NCBI GenBank assembly: GCA_947624305.1
Contig: CANQKC010000009.1
Span: 1 to 64,000 of the forward strand
Reading direction: 5' to 3'
Length of the DNA: 64,000 nt
DNA from: an uncultured Monoglobus sp.
Lineage (GTDB): Bacteria; Bacillota; Clostridia; Monoglobales; Monoglobaceae
Under the pieces are notes generated by a model. That model was given only the letters and a program-made list of their open reading frames with translations, was not told the origin of the DNA and did not search any database. How positions within the stretch are numbered: position 1 is the first letter of the stretch; each line of letters opens with the position of its first letter. Shown piece after piece: positions 43,764-53,454 of the stretch. Both the position numbers and the translations under genes were made by a program.

Positions 43764-44528
43764 ATGGGAAAAATTATAGCTGTCGCCAATCAAAAGGGTG
43801 GAGTCGGCAAAACAACAACATCTATTAATTTGAGCGCCTGTCTTGGGCTTAAAAAGAAAAAAGTGCTGCTGATCGACACCGATCCGCAGTCGAACGCGAC
43901 AAGCGGACTGGGCGTTGAAAATAAAAATATTGAATTTTCAAGCTATGATGTTATTGTGGACGGCGTTGATATAAAAAAGGCGATAATAAAAACCGATTAT
44001 GAAAATCTTTATATTTGCGCGGGAAGTCTTGATCTGGCCGGAGCAGATATTGAACTCAGCGGTAAGGAAAATCGTGAATATATGCTCAAAAAGCAAATTG
44101 AACCCGTTCGGGATGAATTTGATTTTATAATTATCGACTGTCCGCCGTCGCTCGGTTTGATAACATTAAATGCCTTTGCCGCGTGCGACAGCGTTATCAT
44201 GCCTATCCAGTGCGAATATTACGCGCTTGAGGGTTTGTCTCAGCTCACAAAAACTATTAAAACCGTCAAAAAAACGATTAATAAAAGACTTATGATAGAG
44301 GGCGTTTTACTTACAATGTTTGACAGGCGCACAAATTTATCGGTGCAGGTCGTTGAGGAAGTCAGAAAATATTTTTCCTCGACCGTCTTTAAAACGGTTA
44401 TACCGAGAAATGTCCGTCTTTCCGAGGCTCCAAGCTTCGGAATGCCCGTTATCGTGTATGATAAAAATTCCGCGGGAGCCGAAAGTTATACAAAGCTCGC
44501 CGCTGAAATCATAAGAAAAAATAAATAA
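43764..44528 (+). CDS. parA: Chromosome partitioning ATPase ParA (Soj)
   Basis: A 254-residue ATPase with deviant Walker A KGGVGKTTTSINL, A' LIDTDPQSNATSGLG and Walker B FIIIDCPPSLGL. Small size without an HTH extension is typical of chromosomal Soj. It segregates origins with ParB and may regulate DnaA in Firmicutes. It starts at MGKIIAVANQ after AAAAGGACGG. parB follows after 36 bases that contain a second parS-like site. Confidence 0.96.
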   Translation: MGKIIAVANQKGGVGKTTTSINLSACLGLKKKKVLLIDTDPQSNATSGLGVENKNIEFSSYDVIVDGVDIKKAIIKTDYENLYICAGSLDLAGADIELSGKENREYMLKKQIEPVRDEFDFIIIDCPPSLGLITLNAFAACDSVIMPIQCEYYALEGLSQLTKTIKTVKKTINKRLMIEGVLLTMFDRRTNLSVQVVEEVRKYFSSTVFKTVIPRNVRLSEAPSFGMPVIVYDKNSAGAESYTKLAAEIIRKNK

Positions 44529-44544
44529 TGTTTTATGTGAAACA
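44529..44544. promoter_or_regulatory. parS-like site 2
   Basis: TGTTTTATGTGAAACA matches the parS consensus at 14 of 16 bases. It starts at the first base after the parA stop codon. Confidence 0.5.
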
Positions 44545-44564
44545 ATTAATAAGGATGTGAAAAT

Positions 44565-45464
44565 ATGGCATCAAAAACAAAAAAGACTATGGGAAAAGGA
44601 ATAGGAGCTCTTTTTGATATAGATGATGAAGCCGAAAATTTTGACGTTTTTAAGGATTTTAATGAGGAATATTCCGAAGGGGATATTAAAAATATAAAAA
44701 TCAGGGATATTGAACCAAACAAAAAGCAGCCCCGAAAGAATTTTGATAAGGAAAAACTCGAAATTTTAAGCGAGTCGATAAAAAATCACGGATTGGTTCA
44801 GCCAATTTTGGTAAGAAAAAATTCCACGGGAACATATATGATAATCGCCGGAGAGCGGCGCTGGAGAGCGGCGAAAATGGCCGGTATCAAAGAAATTCCG
44901 TGCATAGTCAAGGATTTTGACGAGGCAGAAATAATGGAAATAGCGCTGATTGAAAATCTTCAGCGAGAAAATTTAAATCCGATGGAAGAGGCGGAAGGAT
45001 ACAAAAATCTTATGGACGCCTTTGATCTAACGCAGGAAGAGGTGGCGGAGCGCGTCGGCAAGAGCCGCAGCGCGGTCGCAAATTCTTTGCGCCTCAATAA
45101 CTTATGCGACGCGGTCAAAAAAATGGTGATCGACGGAAAACTCAGCCAGGGCCACGCCCGCGCAATTTTGAGCGTTTCCGAGCCGGATAAACAGACCGAG
45201 ATCGCAAATATGGTTATTGAAAAAGGACTTAACGTCCGCCAGATCGAAAAATATGTTTCGGAGCTTGGAAAAACAAAATCCAAAAAGACCCCGAAAAAGG
45301 TTTCGGGAATGATGAAAAAATATTTTGACGAGGTTGAAACGTCTCTCGGTTCGCGTTTCGGAACAAAGGTTAAAATAACCGAGGGCGCCAGCAAGGGAAA
45401 AATTGAAATAGAATATTATTCGCGCGAGGATTTAGAGAGAATATTATTTGAATTAAAAAAATAA
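44565..45464 (+). CDS. parB: Chromosome partitioning protein ParB (Spo0J)
   Basis: A 299-residue CTP-dependent clamp. The CTPase region includes GERRWRAAKMAGI (box II). The central HTH (LTQEEVAERVGKSRSAVANSLRL) reads parS. A C-terminal dimerisation domain ends the protein. The length and order with parA, a small protein and serS match an origin-proximal clostridial arrangement. Confidence 0.96.
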   Translation: MASKTKKTMGKGIGALFDIDDEAENFDVFKDFNEEYSEGDIKNIKIRDIEPNKKQPRKNFDKEKLEILSESIKNHGLVQPILVRKNSTGTYMIIAGERRWRAAKMAGIKEIPCIVKDFDEAEIMEIALIENLQRENLNPMEEAEGYKNLMDAFDLTQEEVAERVGKSRSAVANSLRLNNLCDAVKKMVIDGKLSQGHARAILSVSEPDKQTEIANMVIEKGLNVRQIEKYVSELGKTKSKKTPKKVSGMMKKYFDEVETSLGSRFGTKVKITEGASKGKIEIEYYSREDLERILFELKK

Positions 45465-45638
45465 TATTATACGAAATATAGTATTTTAAATAAAAAACAA
45501 CGCCTTTAAAATGCCGTCTGTTTTGTAAAAAATGAGTAATTGCTATGATAGTATATTATAAATTTAAATAATTGATTTCAGACGCTGTTTTGAGGCTCAG
45601 AGAGCAAAAGTAAATTTTTTTAAAAAGAGGGTGAGAAT

Positions 45639-46088
45639 TTGAGTGGTGAAAAAAACAAAGGTTCCGAGAAAAAACAGAAAAATATATTTAATTACGCCAT
45701 AATAATGATTATAAGTGTAATTATTATTATAATTTTCGCTGCGATGGCCGATAACCGTGAAAATGAGATCGACAACAGGATAAGCGAGACCGAAAAAACC
45801 AATCAGACAAATCAGGAAGAAATCGTGCGCCTGACAAATGAAAACGCGGCCTTAAGCAAGCAGGTTGAGGAAAATCAAAAAATCATAGATAATTACACAA
45901 GCGTTTCACAGCAGCTTATCAGTCTTTCGGAAATCTGGAATTTGTATAATGACGGCAATATTGATGAAGCAAAGGCAAAAGCGGCCCTTATCGATCCGTC
46001 AACGCTTGATGAAAATAATGCGGGATATTATAACGCCTTATGCGCGGTTTTGAATATTGATCCCGCCGATAATAAAACCGAAAATTAA
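45639..46088 (+). CDS. Small membrane-anchored coiled-coil protein
   Basis: A 149-residue protein with TTG start (AAGAGGGTGAG upstream). Residues about 17-35 are a single membrane helix (YAIIMIISVIIIIIFAAM). About residues 40-80 form a coiled coil rich in Glu and Asn. The C-terminal 65 residues resemble a short tetratricopeptide-like pair (SLSEIWNLYNDGNIDEAKAK). I do not recognise a family. It lies between parB and serS, where some Clostridia carry another small membrane protein. Bases 45465-45638 before it hold no gene. Confidence 0.7.
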   Translation: MSGEKNKGSEKKQKNIFNYAIIMIISVIIIIIFAAMADNRENEIDNRISETEKTNQTNQEEIVRLTNENAALSKQVEENQKIIDNYTSVSQQLISLSEIWNLYNDGNIDEAKAKAALIDPSTLDENNAGYYNALCAVLNIDPADNKTEN

Positions 46089-46109
46089 ATTTAATTCAGG
46101 AGGATAAAA

Positions 46110-47381
46110 ATGTTAGACATAAAAATTATCAGAAATGAAACAGACAGAGTAAAGGAAGCACTCAAAAACAGAAATTCAAAGGATATTGATATTGACGGTC
46201 TCTTGGAACTTGATAACGAACGCCGCGCGCTTTTGTTTAACGTGGAACAAAAGAAGGCGCAGCAGAACACCGTTTCAAAACAAATCCCCGTTTATAAAAA
46301 AGAGGGAAAGGACACCGCCGAAATTTTTAAACAGATGCGCGAGCTGTCCGACAGCATAAAAGAGGATGATGAAAAGGTTCGCAAAATTGACGAAAAAATC
46401 AGAAAAATTATGCTCACGATCCCGAATATTCCCGATTCGAGCGTTCCGATCGGCGAGAGCGACGCGCAAAATGTCGAAGTGCGCAGATTTTCGGAGCCGC
46501 GCGAGTTTGACTTTGAGCCGAAGGCGCATTGGGATCTGGGAAAAGACTTGGGAATACTCGATCCCGAGACCGCCGCAAAGATTACGGGCGCGAGATTTCA
46601 TGTTTATAAGGGAATGGGCGCGAAGCTTGAGCGCGCCATTGTCAATTATTTTCTTGACACTCACGGAAATAACGGTTACAGCGAGGTTTTCACGCCGTTT
46701 ATGGTGCACAGAAATAGTATGATAGGAACCGGCCAGCTCCCGAAATTTGAGGAGGACGCTTTTAAGGTTATGGACAGCGAGTATTTTCTGGTTCCGACCG
46801 CCGAGGTTCCGGTAACAAATATGTACAGAGATGAGATTTTGGACGGAAACGATCTGCCGCTTAAATACTGCGCGTACACGGCCTGCTTCAGAGCCGAGGC
46901 GGGCAGCGCGGGAAGAGACACAAGAGGCTTGATCCGCCAGCATCAGTTCAATAAAGTTGAGCTTGTTAAGTTTTCAAAGCCCGAAAACTCGTTTGACGAG
47001 CTTGAAGAGATGACCAACGAGGCGGAGCGCGTGCTCCAAGGACTCGGACTGCCTTACAGAGTTGTGTGTCTGTCGACCGGAGATATGGGATTTTCTTCGG
47101 CGAAAACCTATGATATAGAGGTGTGGATGCCCAGCTACGGCAGATATGTCGAGATCTCGTCGTGTTCCAACTGCATGGATTTTCAGGCGAGACGCGCGAA
47201 TATTAAATTTAAAAATTCACAGAAGGAAAAAGCGCAGTTTGTGCACACTTTAAACGGCAGCGGAGTGGCTGTCGGAAGAACCACCGCGGCGATACTTGAA
47301 AATTACCAGAACGCCGACGGCACAGTGACGATCCCCGAGGCCCTGGTTCCGTACATGGGCGGAGAGACCGTGATAAAATAA
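46110..47381 (+). CDS. serS: Seryl-tRNA synthetase
   Basis: A 423-residue class II synthetase. The N-terminal coiled-coil arm (about 30-105) reaches the long arm of tRNA-Ser. Motif 2 is [20 protein letters not shown] and motif 3 [17 protein letters not shown]. The length is normal. TCAGGAGG lies upstream, and no T-box leader is visible in the 21-base gap. Confidence 0.97.
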   Translation: MLDIKIIRNETDRVKEALKNRNSKDIDIDGLLELDNERRALLFNVEQKKAQQNTVSKQIPVYKKEGKDTAEIFKQMRELSDSIKEDDEKVRKIDEKIRKIMLTIPNIPDSSVPIGESDAQNVEVRRFSEPREFDFEPKAHWDLGKDLGILDPETAAKITGARFHVYKGMGAKLERAIVNYFLDTHGNNGYSEVFTPFMVHRNSMIGTGQLPKFEEDAFKVMDSEYFLVPTAEVPVTNMYRDEILDGNDLPLKYCAYTACFRAEAGSAGRDTRGLIRQHQFNKVELVKFSKPENSFDELEEMTNEAERVLQGLGLPYRVVCLSTGDMGFSSAKTYDIEVWMPSYGRYVEISSCSNCMDFQARRANIKFKNSQKEKAQFVHTLNGSGVAVGRTTAAILENYQNADGTVTIPEALVPYMGGETVIK

Positions 47382-47390
47382 AACAGCGTA

Positions 47391-47427
47391 AAAATTTAAG
47401 ACTGCTTTTGGCAGTCTTAAATTTTTA
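47391..47427. terminator. Terminator between serS and queH
   Basis: AAAATTTAAGACTGC stem, TTTTG loop, complement and ATTTTTATTTTTT. The genes converge, and the stem is symmetric enough to serve both. Confidence 0.85.
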
Positions 47428-48021
47428 TTTTTTTGAATAAACGCAGCCGCAATAGTTTTGGCGGTACAGATCATATTTTCTGGAAAGCTCGATCGACCGC
47501 TTAAATCCCTCTTTTTTCTTGAAATCCGAGGGCAGAAATTTCACTCCGTATTTTTCGGCGAGCTCGTTTCCAATCTCGTTTATCTTTTCCGCGTTTTTGA
47601 GCGGGCTTATCGAAAGCGTGGTGCAGAACCAATCAAAGCCAAGATCCTTCGCGGCTTCGGCGGCCTTTTCAAGGCGGAGCCGATAGCAGCCGAAACATCT
47701 TTCGCCGCCCTCGGGAACGTCTTCAAGCCCCTTTGAAATCTCGAAAAATTTTTCGGGATCATAGCCGCGGTCAATGATGTCGATCGGATATTTTGTATTA
47801 AGCTCGGAAATGAGCCTGATCTGCTCCGATTTTCGTTTGTTATATTCATTTTTGTCCGAAATATTCGGGTTGTAGTACAGTACCGTTATTTTAAAATAAT
47901 CGCTCAGATAACTCAAAACATAGCTGCTGCACGGCGCGCAGCAGCTATGAAGCATTAATTTTTGTCCGTCGGTTTCGCTAAGTATTTTTTCAAGCTGTTT
48001 TTGATAATTGATCTTGTTCAA
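47425..48021 (-). CDS. queH: Epoxyqueuosine reductase QueH
   Basis: A 198-residue non-cobalamin epoxyqueuosine reductase (formerly DUF208), the last step of queuosine synthesis in tRNA. The cysteine motifs are HSCCAPCSSYV near the N-terminus, GGERCFGCYRLRLE in the middle and YRQNYCGCVYS at the C-terminus, which hold the iron-sulphur and metal sites. Other que genes are not in the window. Confidence 0.94.
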   Translation of the reverse strand: MNKINYQKQLEKILSETDGQKLMLHSCCAPCSSYVLSYLSDYFKITVLYYNPNISDKNEYNKRKSEQIRLISELNTKYPIDIIDRGYDPEKFFEISKGLEDVPEGGERCFGCYRLRLEKAAEAAKDLGFDWFCTTLSISPLKNAEKINEIGNELAEKYGVKFLPSDFKKKEGFKRSIELSRKYDLYRQNYCGCVYSKK

Positions 48022-48072
48022 TTTTTTACTCCGTATATATATCCGTATATATAATAAAATATTTATCTCATT

Positions 48073-48327
48073 TTAATAGTTAACGACCTGCTTATAAAAG
48101 CTGTTGGCGTCGCTTGCGCTCATTTCATTGTTGTCAACCAAAGTTTTCAGCTTTGACATGATATTGCTCTTGAAAAAAGCGTTAAACTCGTCATATTTCC
48201 CGTAATAATCAGCAACCTCCGCCGGGTTAATTCCGTTCATAAGCATTCGTTCGATCTCAGTTTCTTCCGCGCCGGTTATCTTTGACAGCAGCAGTGTTAT
48301 ATTGCCGCTTTCAATATTACACAGCAT
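48073..48327 (-). CDS. Small hypothetical protein
   Basis: Eighty-four residues, starting MLCNIESGNITLLLSKITGA after GAGGTGA. It appears helical with no hydrophobic span and no cysteine pairs. I do not recognise a family. It stands alone between queH and tRNA-Arg; a run of helix-forming segments such as EIERMLMNGINPAEVADYYG suggests a small adaptor or regulator fold, but this is only appearance. Confidence 0.6.
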   Translation of the reverse strand: MLCNIESGNITLLLSKITGAEETEIERMLMNGINPAEVADYYGKYDEFNAFFKSNIMSKLKTLVDNNEMSASDANSFYKQVVNY

Positions 48328-48496
48328 AAAAATCACCTCTTTTCATTATTATTTATATTACTGGTTATTTCAAATAAAAAGATCTCTCCTTTTACTTTAT
48401 TATAATATCACTCTATTGTGAATAATTAATGAACAAAAGGTTAATTTAAAATAAAATATTGTGAAATTTATAAAAAAGAAATTTGACATTATTCGC

Positions 48497-48525
48497 TTGA
48501 TTTAAGGTTAAAAAGGTGGTATAAT
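48497..48525 (+). promoter_or_regulatory. tRNA-Arg promoter
   Basis: TTGATT (48497-48502), 17 bases, TATAAT (48520-48525), 19 bases before the tRNA. Confidence 0.7.
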
Positions 48526-48543
48526 AATTGAGTTCGTAAGTTT

Positions 48544-48620
48544 GCGCCTGTAGCTCAGCTGGATAGAGTGAACGGCTACGAACCGTTAGGTCGGGGGTTC
48601 GAATCCCTCCAGGCGCGCCA
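48544..48620 (+). tRNA. tRNA-Arg (ACG)
   Basis: A 77-base cloverleaf: acceptor GCGCCTG/CAGGCGC, anticodon loop CTACGAA (ACG, read as ICG), T-loop GGTTCGAATCC, CCA encoded. Confidence 0.96.
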
Positions 48621-48645
48621 GTGCCGCGGAACGCGGCAGTTTTCG

Positions 48646-48674
48646 GAACCGCTTTATTAAGGCGGTTCTTTTTG
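48646..48674 (+). terminator. tRNA-Arg terminator
   Basis: GAACCGC...GGCGGTTC stem continued by TTTA/TAA pairs and followed by TTTTTGATTTTT. Confidence 0.85.
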
Positions 48675-48745
48675 ATTTTTGCAGATTTTCGGGGTTATAT
48701 TGCGTAAAAAGCAGTTTTAAATGCGTGAATGGTAGGTTAATTATA

Positions 48746-48861
48746 TTGAAAACGATGATAATTTATGATAAAATAATTTCAGAATATTTATCATGGCGAA
48801 TTATGCGGAATAATTATTTGAAAGTTATGCCAAATGTCGGCAAAAAGAGCTTTTGCCGACA
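48746..48861 (+). promoter_or_regulatory. Two-component operon promoter and leader hairpin
   Basis: TTGAAA (48746-48751), 17 bases, TAAAAT (48769-48774). The leader carries an exact 11-bp hairpin, TGTCGGCAAAA (48835-48845) with TTTTGCCGACA (48851-48861), only a few bases before the GGGAGG site of the response regulator. It has no T-tract, so it is more likely a processing or translation control element than a terminator. Confidence 0.6.
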
Positions 48862-48880
48862 ATCACGGGAGGTATATTTT

Positions 48881-49591
48881 ATGCGGATCGCGGTTTGTGA
48901 TGATGATTTGAGGGAAATGGAACAATTCGAGGAAGCGCTTAAAAATTGGGATCCGACGCGTAGTGTTGAAAAATATTTTAACGGGAATTCTCTGCTTGAG
49001 GCGGCAAAGGAGAAGCCTCAGTTTGACATTGTGTTTTTGGACATATATCTGCCCGGCGAGAGCGGAATTGATATCGCCGAGAAGATACGCGGGATCTCTC
49101 CCGAGACGGGTATCGTGTTCGTGACCGTCAGCCGCGAACATGCCGTTGACGCTTTTTCTCTTTATGCCGTGCATTATCTGGTCAAGCCCGTAACCACAGA
49201 GGATATAATTGAATCGTTCAGGCGTTTGACAAATCTGCGCGACAAAAAAAGGGAACGCATCACGCTAAAGTCGGGAACCGAGAGATACACGGTGTTTTTG
49301 GATCAGATATATCTTTTTGAAAGCGACAATCACTCGGTCAATATTTCGCTTAACGACGGGCGCCGCCTCAAGGTTCGCATGTCGTTCAGCGAGCTTGAAA
49401 AAAAGATGAACAAAAACTTTTTGAAAATAAACCGCGGAATAGTCGTTAATATGGATTATATCACGCAAATGGGAATAGATACCTGCGTTTTGCAGAACGG
49501 AATAAGACTTCCGATAACAATACGCCAAAGCACGTCGATCCGCGCTGTGTATGATAACTATGTGTTTGATAAACTTTCTAAAGGGTTTTAA
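48881..49591 (+). CDS. LytTR response regulator (AgrA-like)
   Basis: A 236-residue regulator. The receiver domain spans residues 1-120 (acidic pocket AVCDDD, phosphoacceptor aspartate in IVFLDIYLPG, lysine in VKPVTTED). A LytTR DNA-binding domain covers about 135-236 (ERITLKSGTERYTVFLDQIYLFES, FLKINRGIVVNMDYI). ATG at 48881 has GGGAGG upstream; a longer frame from 48725 is rejected. The sensor gene follows after 12 bases. Confidence 0.93.
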   Translation: MRIAVCDDDLREMEQFEEALKNWDPTRSVEKYFNGNSLLEAAKEKPQFDIVFLDIYLPGESGIDIAEKIRGISPETGIVFVTVSREHAVDAFSLYAVHYLVKPVTTEDIIESFRRLTNLRDKKRERITLKSGTERYTVFLDQIYLFESDNHSVNISLNDGRRLKVRMSFSELEKKMNKNFLKINRGIVVNMDYITQMGIDTCVLQNGIRLPITIRQSTSIRAVYDNYVFDKLSKGF

Positions 49592-49603
49592 GGAGGCCTT
49601 GTC

Positions 49604-50986
49604 ATGACGGCTTTTATACAGAATTCTATAGGGTTTTTTATACAGTTTTTTCCCTGTGCCCTGATGATTTTTCTGCCTTTTTCACGGGAGGATTATCGCT
49701 TTCGCCCCGTGCCGATATTTGTTTGCTTAACCCTCGCGTCTGCGGCTTTCTCGCTGGCGCTCCCGTTTTTGCTCCATAATGCCGTCGGAGGAAACACCGC
49801 ATTTGTTTCAAACATCTTTATGTTTTCGGCAATATTGCTCACGCTGGCCGCTTATATATGGCTGGTGCGGGAGTCTTTGACTAAAAAAATCATGGTTTTT
49901 ATCGTTGTGTTGTTTTACGCGGCGCTGCAGTATTATATCGTAAACTCGGTGCTCGTCTTTTTATCGGGCGTTTTGCATATATACTCTGAGCATGCGGAAT
50001 GGTCGCTTTACTCTTCGTACGGACTTATGCTTTATGTATTAACCACGGCGCTTCTGCTGCCTATAATGTTGACTTTTGTGATGCGTATGCTGCGCGAATA
50101 TATCAACAAATTAGACACTCGAAACATGAATCGTGAATTTTTTATACTTGCTTTATCAACTGCCATTTTTTTTGTTATGATAATCTGTGTGGATTTTTCG
50201 TATTATTATTTTGAATATAAACAGTATTTGGTAATACTTACGCTTTTTCTGGTCCTGCTGCTGTATCAGATATTAGTTTACTGGCTGATTTTCCGAGAGT
50301 CGGTTCGCATTGAGAACGACAACGAGCATCGGCGCGCAATGGAGATCAAACAGCTACAGTATGAAAAAATCGTCGGGGATATGGAAAACACACGGCGCAT
50401 GCAGCACGATATGAGGCACCATTATAATTCTTTGAATGACATGCTTGAGCGCGGAAAGCTGGATGAAATGAAAAATTATCTTTCAAATCTGATAGACACA
50501 ACAATCAAGCGCGACAGCGAGATATATTGCAAAAATATGACGGTAAACGGCCTTCTGCAATATTATATCGGCCTCGCGAGAGATGAGGGCATAGAGTGTG
50601 ATGTTCGTGCCAAGTGCGGCGATCTTAATATAGAGCCCGCGGATCTGACCGTGCTGTTCGCCAATTCTCTCGAAAACGCGATCAGGGCCTGCAAAAAATG
50701 CCCCGAAAAACGACGCATAAGCATAAAGATAGGCACGGTGCAGGGCTCGCTTGCGATAGAAATATCCAACTCCTGCGTCGGCGTTCGTCTCAACCGCCGC
50801 TTTCAGAATGAGGACGGCTTCTCGCCCGCCGAGGCATTTTTGAGCGACCGCGCAAATGTCGGACACGGTCTGAAAAGCATAGCGTATACCGCTCAAAAAT
50901 ACGGCGGAAGCGCCAAATTCAGGTTTAACGCCGAAAAAGAGATTTTCACGACACGCATCCGTATCAATATCAACGGGAAAATCTGA
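49604..50986 (+). CDS. AgrC-like sensor histidine kinase
   Basis: A 460-residue kinase. About six membrane helices occupy residues 1-230. A linker helix leads to the phosphoacceptor box RMQHDMRHHYNSL. A GHKL ATPase domain follows with the N-box ADLTVLFANSLENAIRACKK and a GHGLKSIAYTAQKYGG G-box. This layout is HPK10, used by peptide-quorum systems. No agrB, agrD or other peptide gene is adjacent, so the ligand is unknown. A surface-protein cluster begins 125 bases downstream. Confidence 0.92.
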   Translation: MTAFIQNSIGFFIQFFPCALMIFLPFSREDYRFRPVPIFVCLTLASAAFSLALPFLLHNAVGGNTAFVSNIFMFSAILLTLAAYIWLVRESLTKKIMVFIVVLFYAALQYYIVNSVLVFLSGVLHIYSEHAEWSLYSSYGLMLYVLTTALLLPIMLTFVMRMLREYINKLDTRNMNREFFILALSTAIFFVMIICVDFSYYYFEYKQYLVILTLFLVLLLYQILVYWLIFRESVRIENDNEHRRAMEIKQLQYEKIVGDMENTRRMQHDMRHHYNSLNDMLERGKLDEMKNYLSNLIDTTIKRDSEIYCKNMTVNGLLQYYIGLARDEGIECDVRAKCGDLNIEPADLTVLFANSLENAIRACKKCPEKRRISIKIGTVQGSLAIEISNSCVGVRLNRRFQNEDGFSPAEAFLSDRANVGHGLKSIAYTAQKYGGSAKFRFNAEKEIFTTRIRININGKI

Positions 50987-51016
50987 ATTTGCGGACCTGC
51001 CTTATTAATAAAAACT

Positions 51017-51045
51017 TTGATAAATCGCTGTTTTATATATATAAT
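51017..51045 (+). promoter_or_regulatory. Promoter of the surface cluster
   Basis: TTGATA (51017-51022), 17 bases, TATAAT (51040-51045), 66 bases before the first SLH-M13 gene. No LytTR direct repeat was identified beside it. Confidence 0.65.
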
Positions 51046-51111
51046 TTTAAAATAACATTTGAAAAATAATTAATATATAATAAATACATAATTTGAAAGG
51101 AGATATCAACT

Positions 51112-53448
51112 GTGAAAAGAAGAATTATCTCATTGATCCTGACGGCGGCGTTGATCCTCACCGTAATGCCCGCGGCGGTGTTCGCGGACGGAGCCGATGA
51201 TTACGCCACACGCGGCGAGGTATGCGGCATGCTGCTCTCTGCCGCCGACGACTACAACCCCGGCGTCCAAAAGACCGATATTTTAAAAGGCTATGAGGAC
51301 GGCCTGCTCCACGAGGACTGGAGTGTGACAAGAGCCGAGGCGCTTGTTATGCTGAAGCGCGCGTTTGGCGAGATCCCCGAGATCGAGGGCGCCAACGCGT
51401 ACATCGCCTTCCCCGCCGAGACGTTCACCGACATTCCCGACTGGGCCGAGACCGAACTCTCGGACGTGTTTGACGCAGGAATAGTCGCAGGCAAAGCCGA
51501 GGGCATATTCGCGCCCGACGACAACGTGACGACAGACGAGATGGAGCTGTTTATCGAGCGCATGTACCGCGTGTTCGGCACAAATCTCAAGGACAACTAT
51601 TATCAGACCGTTAATCATGACGCGCTTGACAGCGCCGTTATCCCTGACGGAGAAATCAGCATGGGCACCATGTCCGGCCTTGAGGTGCAGGATCAGATCA
51701 AGGACATCGTAAAGGGCGTCGCCGCGTCAGATCCCGACAAAAACTCAAAAGAGGGCAAGATCAAGACTCTCTACGACAACTACATGAACAAAGAGGCGAG
51801 AAACGCGCAGGGCTATGAGCCGATAAAGCCGTATCTTGACGAGATAGACGCGATGAAAAGCGTTTCGGATCTTGTCAACTGCGAGGAAGCGATGGAAATT
51901 TTCGCGAGATTTGAGATCGGATATGATGACAAGGACTCAACTCATTACGCTGATTTTTTCTCTACTCCGACAATAAACACAAAGGAAATGTATGAGGGAA
52001 AGGACGAAAATCAAAAAGCGGCTTCTCTGAAATACGCGGCGTCTCTCTTAAAACTGATCGGCTACAGCGAGGCCGAAGCCGAAGCCGCGGCCGACAGAGT
52101 GTTTGATATAGAGAAACAGGTCGCCGAGGCGAGTCTTTCGCTTACCGATACCTATGATATAAACAAAACATACAACATATACTCGCTTGATGAGATATCC
52201 GCTCTGTTTAAAAACATTGATATAAACAAGGTGTTTGAAAACAGCGGCCTTAAGAATAAGAACAGATTTATTGTTTATGACGTCGGCGCGATGGAAAAGA
52301 TGGCCGAGCTGCTTGATGATAAGAACCTTGAAGCGATCAAGGATTGCGCGAAGATCAATATTCTTAAAAGCTACGACTCATATCTGAGCGATGACTTTGA
52401 TAACGCGTATAAGACGTTTGTTTCCGAGGTTTACGGAATTCAGGGAGAGAGCGACGACGAGACCGAGGCGGTGGACTGCGTCGACGGCTATCTTTCGGAT
52501 TATCTCGGCGAGCTGTATACCGATAAGTATATGGACGAGAAAACAAAGACCGACGTTACTCAAATTATCAAAGACATGATAGACATCTACCGCGAGAGAA
52601 TACAAAAGCTTGACTGGTTGAGCGACGCGACGAAGCAGAAGGCGATAAAGAAGCTCGACACCATGGGAATAAAGGTCGGCGGTCCCGATAAGATCCCCGA
52701 AACGACCTTAGACAGCACAGAGCTTAAAAGCTACGCCGACGGCGGCAGCCTCGTTGAAAACATTATGGCGATCAATGACGCCGCCGAGAAAGACGATCTT
52801 AAGAAAGAGGGCGGAGAGGTTGACCACACCGAGTGGATAATGTCGCCCCAGACCGTGAACGCCTGCTACAATCCCAGCTTTAACGATATTACCATCACCG
52901 CCGCGATATTGCAGGTGCCGCACACTTATAGCTCAAGCGCCTCATATGAGGAAAATCTGGGCGGAATAGGAATTGCTATCGGCCACGAGCTCAGCCACGC
53001 GTTTGACAAAAGCGGTTCTCAGTACGACGAGAACGGAAACGCGGTGAACTGGTGGACCGACGAGGACGCCGCGGCGTTTGAGGAGCGCTGCAAAGCGGTT
53101 ATCGGCTTCTATGACGGACAGGAGTCCGCGCCCGGCATCACCACAAACGGAGAGCTGACTCTTACCGAAAACACCGCCGACATGGGCGGCCTTTCGGTGG
53201 CGACGGAGCTGGCGTCAAAAATCGAGAATTTTGATTACAAAAAGATGTTCGAGACATGGGCGCAGCTGTGGCTGAATGTTTCCTACCGCGGGTATCTTGA
53301 ACAGCTGGCCGTGTCAGACGTGCACAGCGCGGCCGAGGTTCGCGTGAACAGACTGTTTGAGACCAGCGACAAGTTCTTCGAGGCCTACGGCATCACCGAA
53401 AACGACGGCATGTGGGTACCCCCCGAAGACAGAGTGTCCATTTGGTAA
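51112..53448 (+). CDS. SLH-domain M13 (neprilysin-like) metallopeptidase 1
   Basis: A 778-residue exported protein. Signal peptide (MKRRIISLILTAALILTVMP, ending near VFA), then two SLH-like repeats (about 31-165) that should tether it to wall polymers, then an M13 peptidase. The peptidase carries NACYNPSFND, the zinc site HELSH (625-629), ENTAD (686-690, third zinc ligand and partner Asp) and the family's C-terminal tryptophan. M13 enzymes cleave small peptides. GTG start after AAAGGAGA. The SLH-plus-M13 fusion is repeated twice downstream. Confidence 0.92.
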   Translation: MKRRIISLILTAALILTVMPAAVFADGADDYATRGEVCGMLLSAADDYNPGVQKTDILKGYEDGLLHEDWSVTRAEALVMLKRAFGEIPEIEGANAYIAFPAETFTDIPDWAETELSDVFDAGIVAGKAEGIFAPDDNVTTDEMELFIERMYRVFGTNLKDNYYQTVNHDALDSAVIPDGEISMGTMSGLEVQDQIKDIVKGVAASDPDKNSKEGKIKTLYDNYMNKEARNAQGYEPIKPYLDEIDAMKSVSDLVNCEEAMEIFARFEIGYDDKDSTHYADFFSTPTINTKEMYEGKDENQKAASLKYAASLLKLIGYSEAEAEAAADRVFDIEKQVAEASLSLTDTYDINKTYNIYSLDEISALFKNIDINKVFENSGLKNKNRFIVYDVGAMEKMAELLDDKNLEAIKDCAKINILKSYDSYLSDDFDNAYKTFVSEVYGIQGESDDETEAVDCVDGYLSDYLGELYTDKYMDEKTKTDVTQIIKDMIDIYRERIQKLDWLSDATKQKAIKKLDTMGIKVGGPDKIPETTLDSTELKSYADGGSLVENIMAINDAAEKDDLKKEGGEVDHTEWIMSPQTVNACYNPSFNDITITAAILQVPHTYSSSASYEENLGGIGIAIGHELSHAFDKSGSQYDENGNAVNWWTDEDAAAFEERCKAVIGFYDGQESAPGITTNGELTLTENTADMGGLSVATELASKIENFDYKKMFETWAQLWLNVSYRGYLEQLAVSDVHSAAEVRVNRLFETSDKFFEAYGITENDGMWVPPEDRVSIW

Positions 53449-53454
53449 AATAAA

